From Diphasiastrum complanatum (Eukaryota > Streptophyta > Lycopodiopsida > Lycopodiales > Lycopodiaceae): DNA of 64,000 bases. Below, piece after piece: positions 49,882-64,000 of this stretch (its first letter is position 1; the number at the start of each line of letters is the position of its first letter). Both the position numbers and the translations under genes were made by a program. The notes beneath the pieces were generated by a model that ran no database searches, was not told the DNA's origin, and was given only the letters and a program-made list of their open reading frames with translations. Location: NCBI GenBank assembly GCA_029204225.1, contig CM055101.1, forward strand, positions 6,429,118-6,493,117, read 5' to 3'.

Positions 49882-51100
49882 ATGCGGATGGCGCATGATA
49901 CTTTGACTCTTGCATCTGTCACACCTATTTATCCTGACACCCCCACACTCTATCCTCACATTTTTTCTTCTTCGGTACCCACGTCCCCTATGGGGTCTCC
50001 ATGGCACCGTGATCCCTCTTGCCAGGCCACTCCACCCATTTTGTCTCCCATTCAAACCTTTGTTGGTTACACTCCCGCCCAAACTCCTCCCCAACCTTCT
50101 CCTCTTCATACCCCTCCTCACTTCTCTAGTGATCATCTTCAAACTCCTCCCCGAATCATTCCCGTTGTAGTCAATTCCCCCACTCCTCTTGGCACTCCCT
50201 TTGCCACCTGTCCGTCAGCTGATGTCTTGCCATCCTATGACATAGATGCGGAGAAGCACATAGTGGAGGATGACTGTGGTGGTTGCATCATCACTCGCAT
50301 GAGGCAACTCATGCATGTGGTCTTCAACAAGGACATTTTCAAGGACTGGCACAAAAAACGTGATGAGAAAAATAATTATGTCATTGACCAGTTGTATAGA
50401 GAATTTTCAGTCTCCTCCCCTGATTTGGAATTTGACCGAATATGAATGGGACGACACACGAGAAGCGTGATGAGCCACCGCAAATCAGAGATCTGAGATG
50501 TGGTGAGAGCTGGCAAATCTAGGCCATACAACATGCACAAGGACGATTGGAAGTTTGCAAAGAAAGAATTTCGAGAAGATCTAGATCATTTCAAGCAACA
50601 AAGAGAGGCAGCTAAGAAGTGAATGGAGACGACAGGGCCCTCACACCTGGGCAGTGGTGGCCAAGGTTCTTATCATGCCCATTTCGTAAGTCTTCCCACC
50701 CATAAGTTGCAATTGTTTTGGTCATAATTCATATTTTATTTGTGGATTTGTTTAAATTAAATTACAATCCCCGATTTGTCGGTTCATGCAAAAATCTGCC
50801 GTAAAGTGGTCTCCCACAAAAGAGGAGTACAAGTATGCATATTCAACAACTTGCAATCATTACTCGAATTATTGGAGAGACAAGGAGTGAGAATTGACTG
50901 GGACGGATATTCTGAGGTATGTATTATGGTTTCAACATATATTTTGACTTCACCACATTCATTCAATCGGACACTCTAACAACATCATTTACAAAATTTA
51001 CACATCTTTGTTCCACATAGGTATTGTAGTCCCAATCTCATGCATCATAGTCACACGAGTCTGATGACCATGGCTAGGATGGAGACGATTCAGCTAGATC
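49882..51100 (+). pseudogene. En/Spm-associated (Ptta-type) gene copy 1, decayed
   Basis: Begins at 49882 with a Pro/Thr/Ser-rich N-terminus (to about 50230), then an ordinary domain ending at 50445. After a stop and frame change, 50500-50695 reads DWKFAKKEFREDLDHFKQQR and GPSHLGSGGQGSYHAHF. Downstream a possible acidic C-terminal exon (SYSHTSDDHG, DGDDSARSNN) lies at about 51035-51100. The 'DW...HFKQQRE..K....G.SHLGSGG' region is typical of the Transposase_24/Ptta proteins of plant En/Spm-like elements and matches 53533-53698 and 51172-51549. Stops break it. Family call from memory. Confidence 0.55.
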
Positions 51101-51171
51101 TAATAATTAGGCATTTCATTCTGATATATATTTGTAATTCGAACATTTATGTATCAATATATATAATTTGT

Positions 51172-51549
51172 TTAAGCTAAGTCCTCTACATGGCTCTTCA
51201 ATTGGATGCAGTCCAGTTTTAGGATAGAATGGAGCCATTTGACAGGGTTATAAAGATGTCCATGGGAGAACCTTGGCCACCACTCCCAAGGTGTGAAGGT
51301 CCCTAAAGTCTCCTGTAGTTTCTTAGCGGCCTGTTGTTGTTCGACACGATCTAGATTTTCGGGGAATCCTTTCTTCACAAACTTCAAATCTTCCTTGTGC
51401 CTTGATTCGGATGGATATTCTAGATCTGAGGTATATATAGCTTCAAGATATAGAAAATAGGCTATAAAAATCTCGGTGAAGGTTTTTGAGGTCTTGAAGC
51501 CATCCGACGAACATTTTCCAGGTCTGGCGAAGGATGAACCTTCGCCCAA
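51172..51549 (-). pseudogene. En/Spm-associated gene copy 2, fragment
   Basis: The minus frame includes RHKEDLKFVKKGFPENLD, then QQQAAKKLQETLGTFTPWEW and WPRFSHGHLYNPV. This is the same motif series as copy 1 (KEDLKFVKK / QQ-AAKK / ET-G / T-G-SGG) with the SGG region shifted in frame. It faces copy 1 tail to tail. Confidence 0.5.
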
Positions 51550-51635
51550 AAGGATCCTTCACAACTACATACATTGGCAATTTGCCATGCATATTGCCAT
51601 TCACATAAGACGGGGGTCAATTTGGAGCTCATCCG

Positions 51636-52050
51636 GTTCGCGTGGCAATCATGTGGCAATGCGCGTGGCAACTGACGCGTGTTAGAGCCACGCTGACAAA
51701 TTTTCCGGCAGACAACAACCCTTCTGGGAAAGAAATGCCAAAAATTTGAAAAATTTAACTTTCGTGGTTCTACCACGTGTGGTTGTACCACGTGTGGCAT
51801 AGCCACGCAATTTGTTTCATGTGGTTGTGCCATGCGTGTCAATATTTTCCAGAGAGCAGCCCAAAAATCTGCTTTGCCACGACGTGGCAAATCAATTTTT
51901 TGGGTTGCTCTCTGGAAAATATTGCCATGTGTGGCAAATTTTTTTGCATTTTCTCTTGAAATTTGCCACGACGTGGCAAATTTCCAGGATTAAGGTTTTG
52001 GAAAATATCATTGGCATGGTTCTACCATGCGTGGATGTACCACGCAAAAA
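51636..52050. repeat. Cluster of GCCACG / CGTGGC palindromic words
   Basis: At least a dozen GTGGCA or CCACG words in 400 bp, many as palindromes: CCACGTGTGG (about 51774 and 51789), TTGCCACGACGTGGCAA (51875 and 51962), TGCCATGTGTGGCA (51922) and CCATGCGTGG (52026). Two 'ttgggttgctctctggaaaatattgcc' stretches form an inverted pair around 51850-51925. Such clusters of a short word beside an En/Spm-type gene resemble subterminal repeats of CACTA elements. Confidence 0.6.
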
Positions 52051-52107
52051 ATTTTGCGCAAAAAAAAAAGCGCACGAAATGAGATTTTTATTTGTCAATG
52101 CATTGAC

Positions 52108-53047
<940 letters not shown>

Positions 53048-54192
53048 TTAATTGGCATCGTCCGAATCCGAGTCTTGTGCAGAAGCTTGTCCTTCACTCT
53101 CACTTCCGGACATCTCTCCTAATTCCCCTTCCGCTTCCGCTTCACCGGCTTCTTCACCCGACCCCTCCTCTACATAAGATGCCGAGCTTCTCTACACATC
53201 ACAAAAAATAACAAAAGTCAATAACCAATAAGTAAACTAAATGAAACTCATTAACAAGCAAGAAAAATTAATAAAAATGATTATTAGATAATAGAAGCAA
53301 ATGAGACGAATGTAGCAAGAATTTACCCGGAGGATGAATGCCTTGTTGAGCAAGATGGAGGCATTGTAGCCTTGTTGGTACCCAATCTTATATTCGGCAT
53401 TTGCGTATTTTCTCCCAAAATCTCTTTGCTATACAAACATGAATACAATAATTTAGATACAAAACATGATTATTAATTAAAAATATTACTCAGATAATTA
53501 TAATAAAATCAAACTAAAAAAGTAAAACCTACAAACTGGGCTTGTAAATTGGATTTCCCACCCGAGCCAAGGTGAGATTGGCCCAAGAGATTGATTCTTG
53601 ATTTGGTCGCTTCCCGTTGTTGTTTGAAGTGATCCGGATTCGGATGTTTGGACTCGTGTATCACCTTTGCCCAATCTTTCTTTGAAGCCCATCCCAGTCT
53701 TTTTTTTTCCATTTTTTACATATCTTTGTAAGGATTGACGCTTATGACGAATATGCGTACACATATTCGTCAATGCCCACACCTCCCCAAATCTATTTGA
53801 TTGAAGAAACTCCTATTCAAAAGTGCAAGTATCTTATTCTTGTCATCTTGGTTTTGTTGCTCCCAAGGAGTGAATAAGTTATGGCCAAAATATTTGAGAG
53901 CAAGGTCGTGCATCCTATTGACGACGACGTTGCCTTTGGTATCCTTGATGATGGAGCCATCATCTTCTAAATTATAAAACAAATTGGATGATTCCTCCAA
54001 TGGGACATCCATCGAAGGATTACCTCTATTGGAATCGGGCTCCTCTTTGGAAAGACAAAGATGTTTCAATCTTTGTCTCTCATTGGGAGATAGCGAACCA
54101 TAAAAGTCCGCAATCTGATCAAAACCGGATCCTCCTCTTGCACTAGAAGAATATCTTGGTCTTCTCCTAGAACCACTACCACTAGAAGACAT
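53048..54192 (-). CDS. En/Spm-associated (Ptta-type) protein gene, copy 3, possibly intact
   Basis: Proposed minus-strand exons: 53783-54192, 53533-53698, 53327-53428 and 53048-53191. They total 822 nt (273 aa) with consistent phases. The ATG opens MSSSGSGSRRRPRY, a Ser/Arg-rich start. The middle holds SKKDWAKVIHESKHPNPDHF, then REATKSRINLLGQSHLGSGG, then KYANAEYKIGYQQGYNAS. The C-terminus is very acidic (GEEAGEAEAEGELGEM, SDSDDAN). The SHLGSGG region matches the plant Transposase_24/Ptta family. The 84-nt intron 1 has a poor acceptor (an A-run before AG); if it is not spliced, the same stretch would need two compensating frameshifts. The family is En/Spm-related but its biochemical role is not settled. 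The leader (54193-54650) is microsatellite. The C-terminal acidic exon is a call by reading frame, not homology. Confidence 0.5.
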
Positions 54193-54650
<458 letters not shown>

Positions 54651-54759
54651 CAATGAAAGCAATACACTAACACAATGAAAGCAATAACAAAGAAACACTA
54701 TGCAAAAAACCGGTGAAGAAATGCATTCAAAAATGCTCTATTTAAGGCATTTTTTGGAT

Positions 54760-54835
54760 TCAAGCTTGCGTGGCACTGCCACGGAAATTTTTGCCATGTG
54801 TGATAGTACCACGCGTGGCAAAAAATAAATTATTT
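54760..54835. repeat. Second cluster of GCCACG / CGTGGC words
   Basis: GCGTGGCACTGCCACGG, TTGCCATGTGTG and CCACGCGTGGCA lie within 60 bp. They are the same words as 51636-52050 but on the other side of copy 3. Confidence 0.6.
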
Positions 54836-56269
54836 TTTAATGTCGTCATACTCTGATGGCCTGCAAGGTTACAAAATGCAAATTTTTTTGTGCCCACGAC
54901 CTGCAAGGTGTCAAAATCTGATTGTGTGCAAAAAAAAATCATTACTTTAGTTATTAAGAAAAAGGGTGAGAATTCATTTACAAAATATAAAAATTTAAAT
55001 GTCTTGTCTCATTCTTTTAAGGACAAGTGAAAGTGAGACAAGACATTTAATGTTTTTATTTTAGAAGACAATTTTTAAAATAATAAGACATTAAATTTAA
55101 GTAATTTACAAGATTATCTTAGAACTTATAAAAGAATAAAAAATAGTATGACATGTTTTAAGTTTTTTCAATTTTTTTGATGTTAGTGACATTTAAGAAA
55201 ATTGTCGAGGACTCGTGCACCCACTCGAGCGCGCGTGCCCACCTAAGTCTGTGGCTCGAAGCGGTCGTGAACCAAACTTTATCTTTAAAAAAGATAGCAT
55301 GACTTCAAAATATTTCAAAAGCAAAAACTTCAAAAACTCCAAAACCTTTTAAAATCTTCAAGCACCAACCTCTAAGCATCAAAAGCATCAAATGATCTTC
55401 AAGATCAAAGCTCCAAACAGTATAACTAGTGAGGAAATTCTTCTAGAAAGTTAGAACTACCACATCTATGTTCTAAAAAATAATCCGACAGACTTGCAAC
55501 TCTTCTTGTAGCTAACCAACTATTGCATGCCCGATCCATAACATTCCCAATTCGTTTTGGGACACACACACAAATCCACAAGAAGAGAGTTCCGGGACAG
55601 AGTTTTTGGTCCCAAAACGTCCACGATCCGGAACAGATTCCTCCTGGATCGTGTTCCGCTGTGTAATAACCTTTATTCATAAGCCAACAAGGTAAAATAT
55701 AGCTGAGAAGTAAAATATAGTACAGTAAAGCACCATAAAGCAAGACTTATTTCAAGACATCCAACTGATACCTGCCACCATCCCACAACACAAAACCACA
55801 CGAGTTAGTATGTGAGTAAGACAGGTTTCAACACTGAATGTCAGTTGTTATCCATGTACAAAATAAGTTTTGCTACTTAACAGCTTGGTTAGAACAAAAA
55901 CTTCTTATTCCAATCTTCCTATTCACTCATGGATTTTAGCAATAGGCAAAGCCGTCTTATTAACGTATCAGGACGAAAGCCATGCTGATCAGTATGTTTG
56001 GCGTTATTCCATATCCATTAATAATCTTTTGTATATATCAAATCAATAAGAGAACGCTTGCTAAACAAGTACAACTCGCATTCACGGAAAGATTTTTGGG
56101 TTGAGCAAGTACACGCGTACAATGGTATTAGGGCAAATCCATGCCATACTAACCCGTGGACCAATGAACAGGTCGTATAATGATGTCAAGGCCTTGTGCA
56201 CATTCATGCTTTTCAAGGGTGTTCAAGCTCGATTACTAGTTTTGTTCCTAGTGTAAGCTTGAAAGGGCA
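54836..56269. other. Non-coding DNA, nothing recognised
   Basis: No supported gene. A minus-strand ORF at 55426-55743 has no recognisable family. A G/C-rich 'ctcgagcgcgcgtgccc' stretch lies near 55226. Confidence 0.4.
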
Positions 56270-56790
56270 AGTATGAAATTGAAAAAAGTTGTCAAAGTTG
56301 CTGATGCAAAATCTACGGCCAAGTTTCTCTCTGAAAATATTATTATCATATTTGGATGTCCGATCGAGATGGTCAGTGATAGGGGTACACACTTTTGTTA
56401 ATCAAACAATAAAGTGTTTATTGGAAGATTTTTTTGGAAGCGAGGCACAAATTGTGTGAAACAAGATTAATGGCAGTTCATGCGTTAGCAACAGAGAAAG
56501 CCCACCGTAAGGCATGGCACGATCGTCGATTACACAAAAAGGATCTGAAAGCAGGAGATCTCGCACTAATTTACAAAACCAAGCTGATCAAGGAAAAATT
56601 GAAGTTTACCAATGAAGGCCAGTATAAAGTGAAGGAAATCCTGAACTATGGAGTAGTGATTCTTGAGCACTTGGACGGTAAACGGTTTGATACTCCGCCA
56701 ATTCAACAAGTATTTTTATTTGTTTTCAATTTTTTTTGTTTTCAATACTTAATTATTAACTTTGTTAGAAAAGACAAAAAAGAAAAATGA
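56270..56790 (+). pseudogene. Gypsy integrase C-terminal fragment
   Basis: The frame from about 56274 reads AKSTAKFLSENIIIIFGCPI then EMVSDRGTHF (second integrase Asp) and stops. A separate frame (56434-56790) reads LMAVHALATEKAHRKAWHDR, then LKAGDLALIYKTKL, then GQYKVKEILNYGVVILEHLD, the C-terminal DNA-binding domain of gypsy integrases. The middle, with the catalytic Glu, is missing. Confidence 0.75.
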
Positions 56791-58946
<2,156 letters not shown>

Positions 58947-59279
58947 CTAATTTCTTCTTAGAGTCAACACTCTAGATGTAGACTTAGATTCATAAAGCTT
59001 CTTCAAAGCTTCCCAAGCCTCTCGAGATGAATTGCTCTTCCCAATCTCCTTGAGTAGCTCATTGGTAGCATTCATCTTGATCATGTGTAGAGCTTTCTTT
59101 GTTCTCTTGTCATACCTCACTTGCTCTTGAGGTGCTTGAGGCCTCTCCTCTACACCTACAACAATCTCCATCAACTCATTCATCTCCAATAAGGACTCCA
59201 TCCTCAACTTCCAAGTAGAATACTTGATTGACGTAAGCCTATAATTGCTCTCCAACATAAAGCCTGCACTTGTAGCCAT
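58947..59279 (-). pseudogene. Copia family A gag, N-terminal part
   Basis: ATG at 59279. The frame reads MATSAGFMLESNYRLTS, STWKLRMESLLEMNELMEIV, HMIKMNATNELLKEIGKS and EAWEALKKLYESKSTSRV, the UBN2-type gag of copia elements. It ends after 110 codons and no zinc knuckle or protease follows, so the element is truncated here. About 600 bp of leader separate it from the primer site. Confidence 0.75.
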
Positions 59280-59871
59280 GTTGAAGTGACCTGATCTTCT
59301 CCTTTCAACCTGTTACAATGCACAAATTACTCTCTTGAATGTCAAAAAATGAACTCAAGAAGATATTACAAAGATATGGAACCTCTCAAATCTCTTTCTT
59401 GCACCAAACTTAGCAAATCAACACATAGAATGAAGAATTTTTTATCACCCTATGATCTACCAACAATCTAATAAATCTTGCCACTTACTAAGATTGAAAC
59501 ACACTCTATTAAAGTCCAAAAACTTCAAAAAATAGAGATATAATCAAAATTAGAGTTTTGACAAAATCACAAAAAATTGAATCTTTCAATTTCTACATGC
59601 AATTGCCAAAAACTTGATAAAGAATATTGTAGCCTCTAATGAGACCTTCCTAATGCATCAAAAATCACCCAAATCCAGTAAGCTAAGTAGAAAATTGGAA
59701 TTCCACAAGCTCATAAACCTAAATTGAGTTTTGACCTACAAAAGATCCAATCTACATATGTAAAAATACTAATTTTTTAGTAGATATCAATCTAGCATGC
59801 TCTATCATTGGTATCTCCTCCAATTCTTTGATAAATGTGGTTGATCCTTTCATAAACTGAAACACGAGATA

Positions 59872-59881
59872 TCTGATACCA
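59872..59881 (-). promoter_or_regulatory. Family A primer-binding site
   Basis: On the minus strand TGGTATCAG directly follows the LTR end (59882). It matches the first nine positions of the initiator Met tRNA complement. Confidence 0.65.
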
Positions 59882-60352
<471 letters not shown>

Positions 60353-61139
60353 TGATAAATAATCTAATCTGACTTTAGGCTTTTGGCAAAGTTTTTCCTA
60401 TGTGTAGACGATGTTCCATATTGTAAATGCCAAGTTTGACCTAGAAGAAAATCGAGCTATATGGGTTCTTCAAGTCTAGTTGGTAATATACAACTTGCAT
60501 ATAGCATGTAGACATAGAAATGTCAATAATAGGCTTGTAGAAACTCGTGGCACATCACATGCAATGGTTGTAAGTGTTTCATAGTGACATGCAAGGCATG
60601 CACAAAGTAAATTGGACACATGCATGATGATTTGTACAATTCTAAGTTGAAAATTTGACAATTGGTAAAAGTAGGTAGAAATGCATGCATGTAAAGTGAC
60701 AAATGTCACTAATTCTCTAGTTTTCACTTTTAGAAGTGGATAAAAGTTGGAGAGAGATGGTTCTACCTTGAGCTACTCCAAACTCCATAAATATGTGTAG
60801 ACTCTCTCATATTTTTTTATGAAGAACCAAGCTTTGAAGCTATTCCATGTTAATTTGGATCTACACTATTGTTTGCTTGAATTTTTCTCTCTCTTTCTCT
60901 CTCTAACTCGAGTAGAGGCTTATGCTAATGCATTAAATTCTTGTACTTCTTCTCTTTTGTTTATCAAAGCAATCATACTTTGATTCTTAGCATGCTAGAT
61001 TGTGATTTAGCCATAAAATCTTGTACTAGATCTTGGCATTCAATCTAGAATCAATTTATGTGCTAAACACAAAGCTTAACAAGATCACTCACACTTGAGG
61101 ATCATTCTCCACACGTGTGAGCTTGCTGAAATTTTATCA
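60353..61139 (+). repeat. B3 5' LTR (787 bp)
   Basis: TGATAAA at the start and TTTATCA at the end form a perfect terminal inverted repeat. The full-length match to the B1 LTR and the following primer site fix the ends. Confidence 0.85.
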
Positions 61140-61152
61140 TGGTATTAGAGCC
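61140..61152 (+). promoter_or_regulatory. B3 primer-binding site
   Basis: TGGTATTAGAGCC differs from the initiator Met tRNA complement by one base (C to T). Confidence 0.8.
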
Positions 61153-61724
61153 AAATTAAGCTTTGCATGCTATTATCTCTGTTTGTGCAAGAATTTGTGA
61201 GCCCAATTCAAGCAAAAAAGTTGTTTATCACTTTTCTTTACCCTTTCTTGAAAAGTGTTTGTATCAAAGAGGATAGAAACTAGATTTTCATATCAGAATT
61301 GACATTGTATAGAATTCCGCACTTGTGAAAATTGGAGATTTTCAGACCTCTTTATTTCCTTCATAATTGGTCCAAAGATATTGATGTTATAGCTTGATGG
61401 AAAGCTTATGAAGGTACTTTCCATTGCAATTGATCTCAAATCAATTTGATGTGTCTATCAAGAGTTATAAGCTCTTAAAGAGGATAGGGAGAGGTCCAAA
61501 ATCTGAGTGACTACTTTTTTATTTGATTCAATTTAGCTTGATTCATAATCCATTGTTTTGAGTATTCAACATAAAAAAACTGAAGATCAAGACAAAGTTT
61601 GGAGTTATTGAATACTTTTGAGCCTTCTTTGAATCATTAGTATTTTCTTTTGTAGCATCTAACACGTGCCAAAAGTAGAATAAAAAATTGTCTATACTCC
61701 TCAATCCAGCCTACCAAGATCACT

Positions 61725-62655
61725 TTCCAAAGATATCAAGCCTTGTGAGGCTTGTGCTATTGCAAAATCACATAGAAAGCCATATCAAAAGTCTACTATG
61801 AAGACTTCTCATCCTTTGGAATTAATTCACTCGGATATTCATTTTTCTTCCTCAAAATGTATTGGTGGTGCAACTTGTTTTGTTACCTTCATTGATGATT
61901 TTACAAGATATACTTGGTTGTACCTTCTTTCTTCAAAAGCTATGGTGTTTGAACACTTCCTAGTTTTCAAAGCTTATGTTGAGAAACGGTTTTCTTTCAA
62001 AGTTAAAGCTTTGAGATGTGATGGAGGTGGTGAATACATCTCCAACAAGTTCTATGATTATTGTGAGGTTGAAGGGATTAAGAGAGAATTTTCTTGTGCT
62101 TATTCTCCATCTCAGAATGGAGTTGCCAAAAGAAAAAGTTGATCTCTATGTGAATGTGCTAAAGCAATTCGAGTTGAAGCTTCTTGGCCTATTGAATATT
62201 GGGGAGAAGCAATTAATTGTGCAAATTATTTGTGCAATAGATGACCTCACAATGCACTTGCAGGAAGATCACCATATGAAGTCTTGTTTAAGAAGAAACC
62301 TAAGGTTGATCACCTTAGAGTTTTTGGATGTGCTTGCTTTGTTCATGTACCCTTGGAAACAAAGAAAAGAGATGATCCAAATTTAGTTAAAGGGATCATG
62401 GTTGGATACTCATCCAACAAGAAGGCATACAGAGTTTATGTTTCCTTTACCTCAATTACAATTGAGAGTAGAGATGTTATTTTCCATGAGAATCAAAAAT
62501 ACATCTTTGATGAGGACGAGATTAAAGGTTCTCAAAAAGATTCTCCTATCATCACCCTTGAAGATTATCATGGAGAGATGAGGCCGAGAATTGAGGAGGA
62601 GTCACCTCAAATCTTTTCACCAAGGAGATCACAAAGGGAAAGATCCGAGCCTTAG
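61725..62655 (+). pseudogene. B3 integrase and linker
   Basis: CEACAIAKSHRKPYQ, then HPLELIHSDIHFSSSKCIGG, FIDDFTRYTWLYLLSSK, LRCDGGGEYISNKFYDYC and FSCAYSPSQNGVAKRKS. These give the integrase Asp and Asp positions; the usual AERKN after the catalytic Glu is AKRKS, and a stop follows at 62140. A second frame resumes with VDHLRVFGCACFVHVPLETK, KGIMVGYSSNKKAYRVY and PRIEEESPQIFSPRRSQRER. Confidence 0.8.
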
Positions 62656-62689
62656 AGGCTTACATATGGAGATAAAGGCAAGCAACTAA

Positions 62690-63215
62690 TCCTCATTACA
62701 AGTCAAGGCTTGTTGCGAAGGGCTACACACAAAGGTATGGTGTTGATGACACTTATTCGTCGATGGTCAAGATGACAAGCATACGACTACTCCTTGCATA
62801 CGCTACACAACACAATCTGAAATTCACCAAATTGATGTAAAGATAGATTTTCTCCATGGAGATCTAGAGGAAGAAATCTTCATGAAATAGCCTGAAGGAT
62901 TTGATGACCCCAACAATCGACAATATGTCTGTCGGTTGCAGAGATGCATTTATGGTCTAAAGCAGGCATCATGAGCTTGGTACAAGAAACTTGACAGTCT
63001 TCTGAAGTCTCTAGACTTCAATCGTACACAACCAAACTGTAATGTCTACATAAAAAGAGTAGGAAAAGATTTTGTGATGCTGACTATTTTCGTGGATGAT
63101 TCCCTTATGATAGACACGAAGAGTCAGATGTTGAAAATCATGAAATCGCAGATCTAGGAGAAGCAACAAAATGCCTCGGATTGGAGATCAGAATAGATCG
63201 AATAAAAGACAAAAT
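62690..63215 (+). pseudogene. Copia (Tork-like) reverse transcriptase fragment
   Basis: Reading across frames gives [19 protein letters not shown], then [11 protein letters not shown], then DFLHGDLEEEIFM, LQRCIYGLKQAS, WYKKLDSLLKSLDFN and FVDDSLMID (YVDD variant). It differs from families A and B and is heavily broken by stops and frameshifts. Confidence 0.7.
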
Positions 63216-63620
63216 ACACACAATAACATATCGCGCAAATTCTGATGTCTGCGTCCAACGTATGGTCAAAAATTTCATAATTCGTTGCAATCCGACACGT
63301 CGAGGTCCGACGTCCCAATAAAAAATCTGAAATTCACAGTCCGACGATCATGAAATATGGGCGGCAACCAATTTTTCAAAGGCACGTCAAAGGTCGACAT
63401 GTCGGATTCTGACTTGCAGACATGGATATGACTTGTCACACATTTTTTTTAAACAAAAAAACGTGTAATCCGACATGGACGTCGGAATCCGACGTGCGTC
63501 GGATTGCGACGTTCAAATCAGCATGCCAAAAAGCCTACCCACGGAATCTTTTTAGGTCTGAATGGGCACAAACGTCGGATTCCGACGTGTTTTCAGGCTG
63601 TCAAATTTCGACGTTTGTTT
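63216..63620. repeat. Cluster of CGTCGGATTCCGACG palindromes
   Basis: Variants of the palindrome or its half, TCCGACG/CGTCGGA, recur at least ten times. Clear copies lie at about 63290-63312, 63385-63405, 63463-63515 and 63568-63586 (GTCGGATTCCGACGTG). No coding frame was recognised. Confidence 0.65.
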
Positions 63621-64000
63621 CAATCTTCCAATTCGCGCGATCCAGCGCCTTCTCTTTCACTTTGTCTTTTGCAGATTTGAGCGTCTTTGGAGCATTTGAG
63701 GGCGATTGAGGGCGATCAGTGCTTGAGGGCTTGAAGGTGCTTGAAGATCAGTGCTTGAAGATCATTGTTTGAGGTTGGTGCTTGATTTTTGTTTGTTTTG
63801 CTTTTTGTTTGTTTTTTTGAGGTTGATGTTTGTTTGTTTGTTTGAAGAGGAGATAGAGTGTGTGTGTGTGTGTGTGTGTGTTTGTGTGTGTGTGCGTGTG
63901 TGTGTGTGTGTTTTTAAATTTTGCATTGATTTAAAATGGTTTTGAATGGTCTTGTAATAGATTATTGGTATTATTTAGGATAGTAGATTTATGATTATTA
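63621..64000. other. Short tandem repeats and (TG)n, no gene recognised
   Basis: Variants of 'gagggcgatcagtgcttga' repeat three to four times (63690-63785). A (TG)n array lies at 63860-63911. The window ends here; the start of a gene cannot be excluded. Confidence 0.5.

Larger units (their letters stand above)
60353..62690 (+). mobile_element. Copia family B element B3, 5' half only
   Basis: A complete 5' LTR (60353-61139) and primer site (61140-61152) are followed by a leader homologous to B1, then a deletion removing gag and protease (join at about 61700-61725). Integrase and the linker to reverse transcriptase follow, ending at DKGKQ (about 62690). Reverse transcriptase of the same family is missing; a different copia fragment follows. 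In-frame stops at 62140 and 62655 show decay. Confidence 0.8.

Overview
This is nuclear DNA from a land plant: spliced plant genes, Ty1/copia and Ty3/gypsy LTR retrotransposons primed by initiator-methionine tRNA, a plastid-targeted enzyme, and many long CT/GA microsatellites. I cannot place it further; the enzyme types fit any vascular plant or moss, and the repeat load suggests a large, repeat-rich genome.

Two host genes are well supported and can be modelled exon by exon with every phase consistent. The first (3897-7543, plus) encodes a 576-residue multi-pass membrane protein of the plant-specific family that includes Arabidopsis At2g12400. The second (33257-37918, minus) encodes a 640-residue plastid-type glucose-6-phosphate 1-dehydrogenase of the G6PD4 (non-canonical) clade. 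Its active-site signature reads RIDDLLGKE instead of RIDHYLGKE.

The rest is mostly transposon. 8900-14833 is a decayed gypsy-type element bounded by two LTRs and a 5-bp target duplication (ACCAT). 15.2-25.6 kb holds pieces of an unrecognised transposon gene, satellite arrays, a decayed DUF7869-type transposase gene, and a copia 'family A' element whose reverse transcriptase is split into two oppositely oriented halves. 25.6-29.2 kb holds a gypsy integrase and two related unknown ORFs. 41.8-46.6 kb is a copia 'family B' element (B1) with one full LTR, one truncated LTR and a deleted RNase H. At 48.1-49.9 kb and 58.9-62.7 kb lie two more family B pieces (B2, B3), each abutting a broken family A LTR. 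They look like two halves of one nested insertion separated by an inversion. Between them (49.9-54.8 kb) are three copies of a gene related to plant En/Spm-associated (Ptta-type) proteins. One may still be intact, and they lie among clusters of GCCACG/CGTGGC palindromes.

The strongest leads are the unusual G6PD signature, the two apparent inversions that each split a copia element, the candidate En/Spm-type element with its palindrome clusters, the 164-bp tandem array ending in a long hairpin, and the paired unknown ORFs at 27.3-28.7 kb. All assignments come from reading the sequence without database searches.
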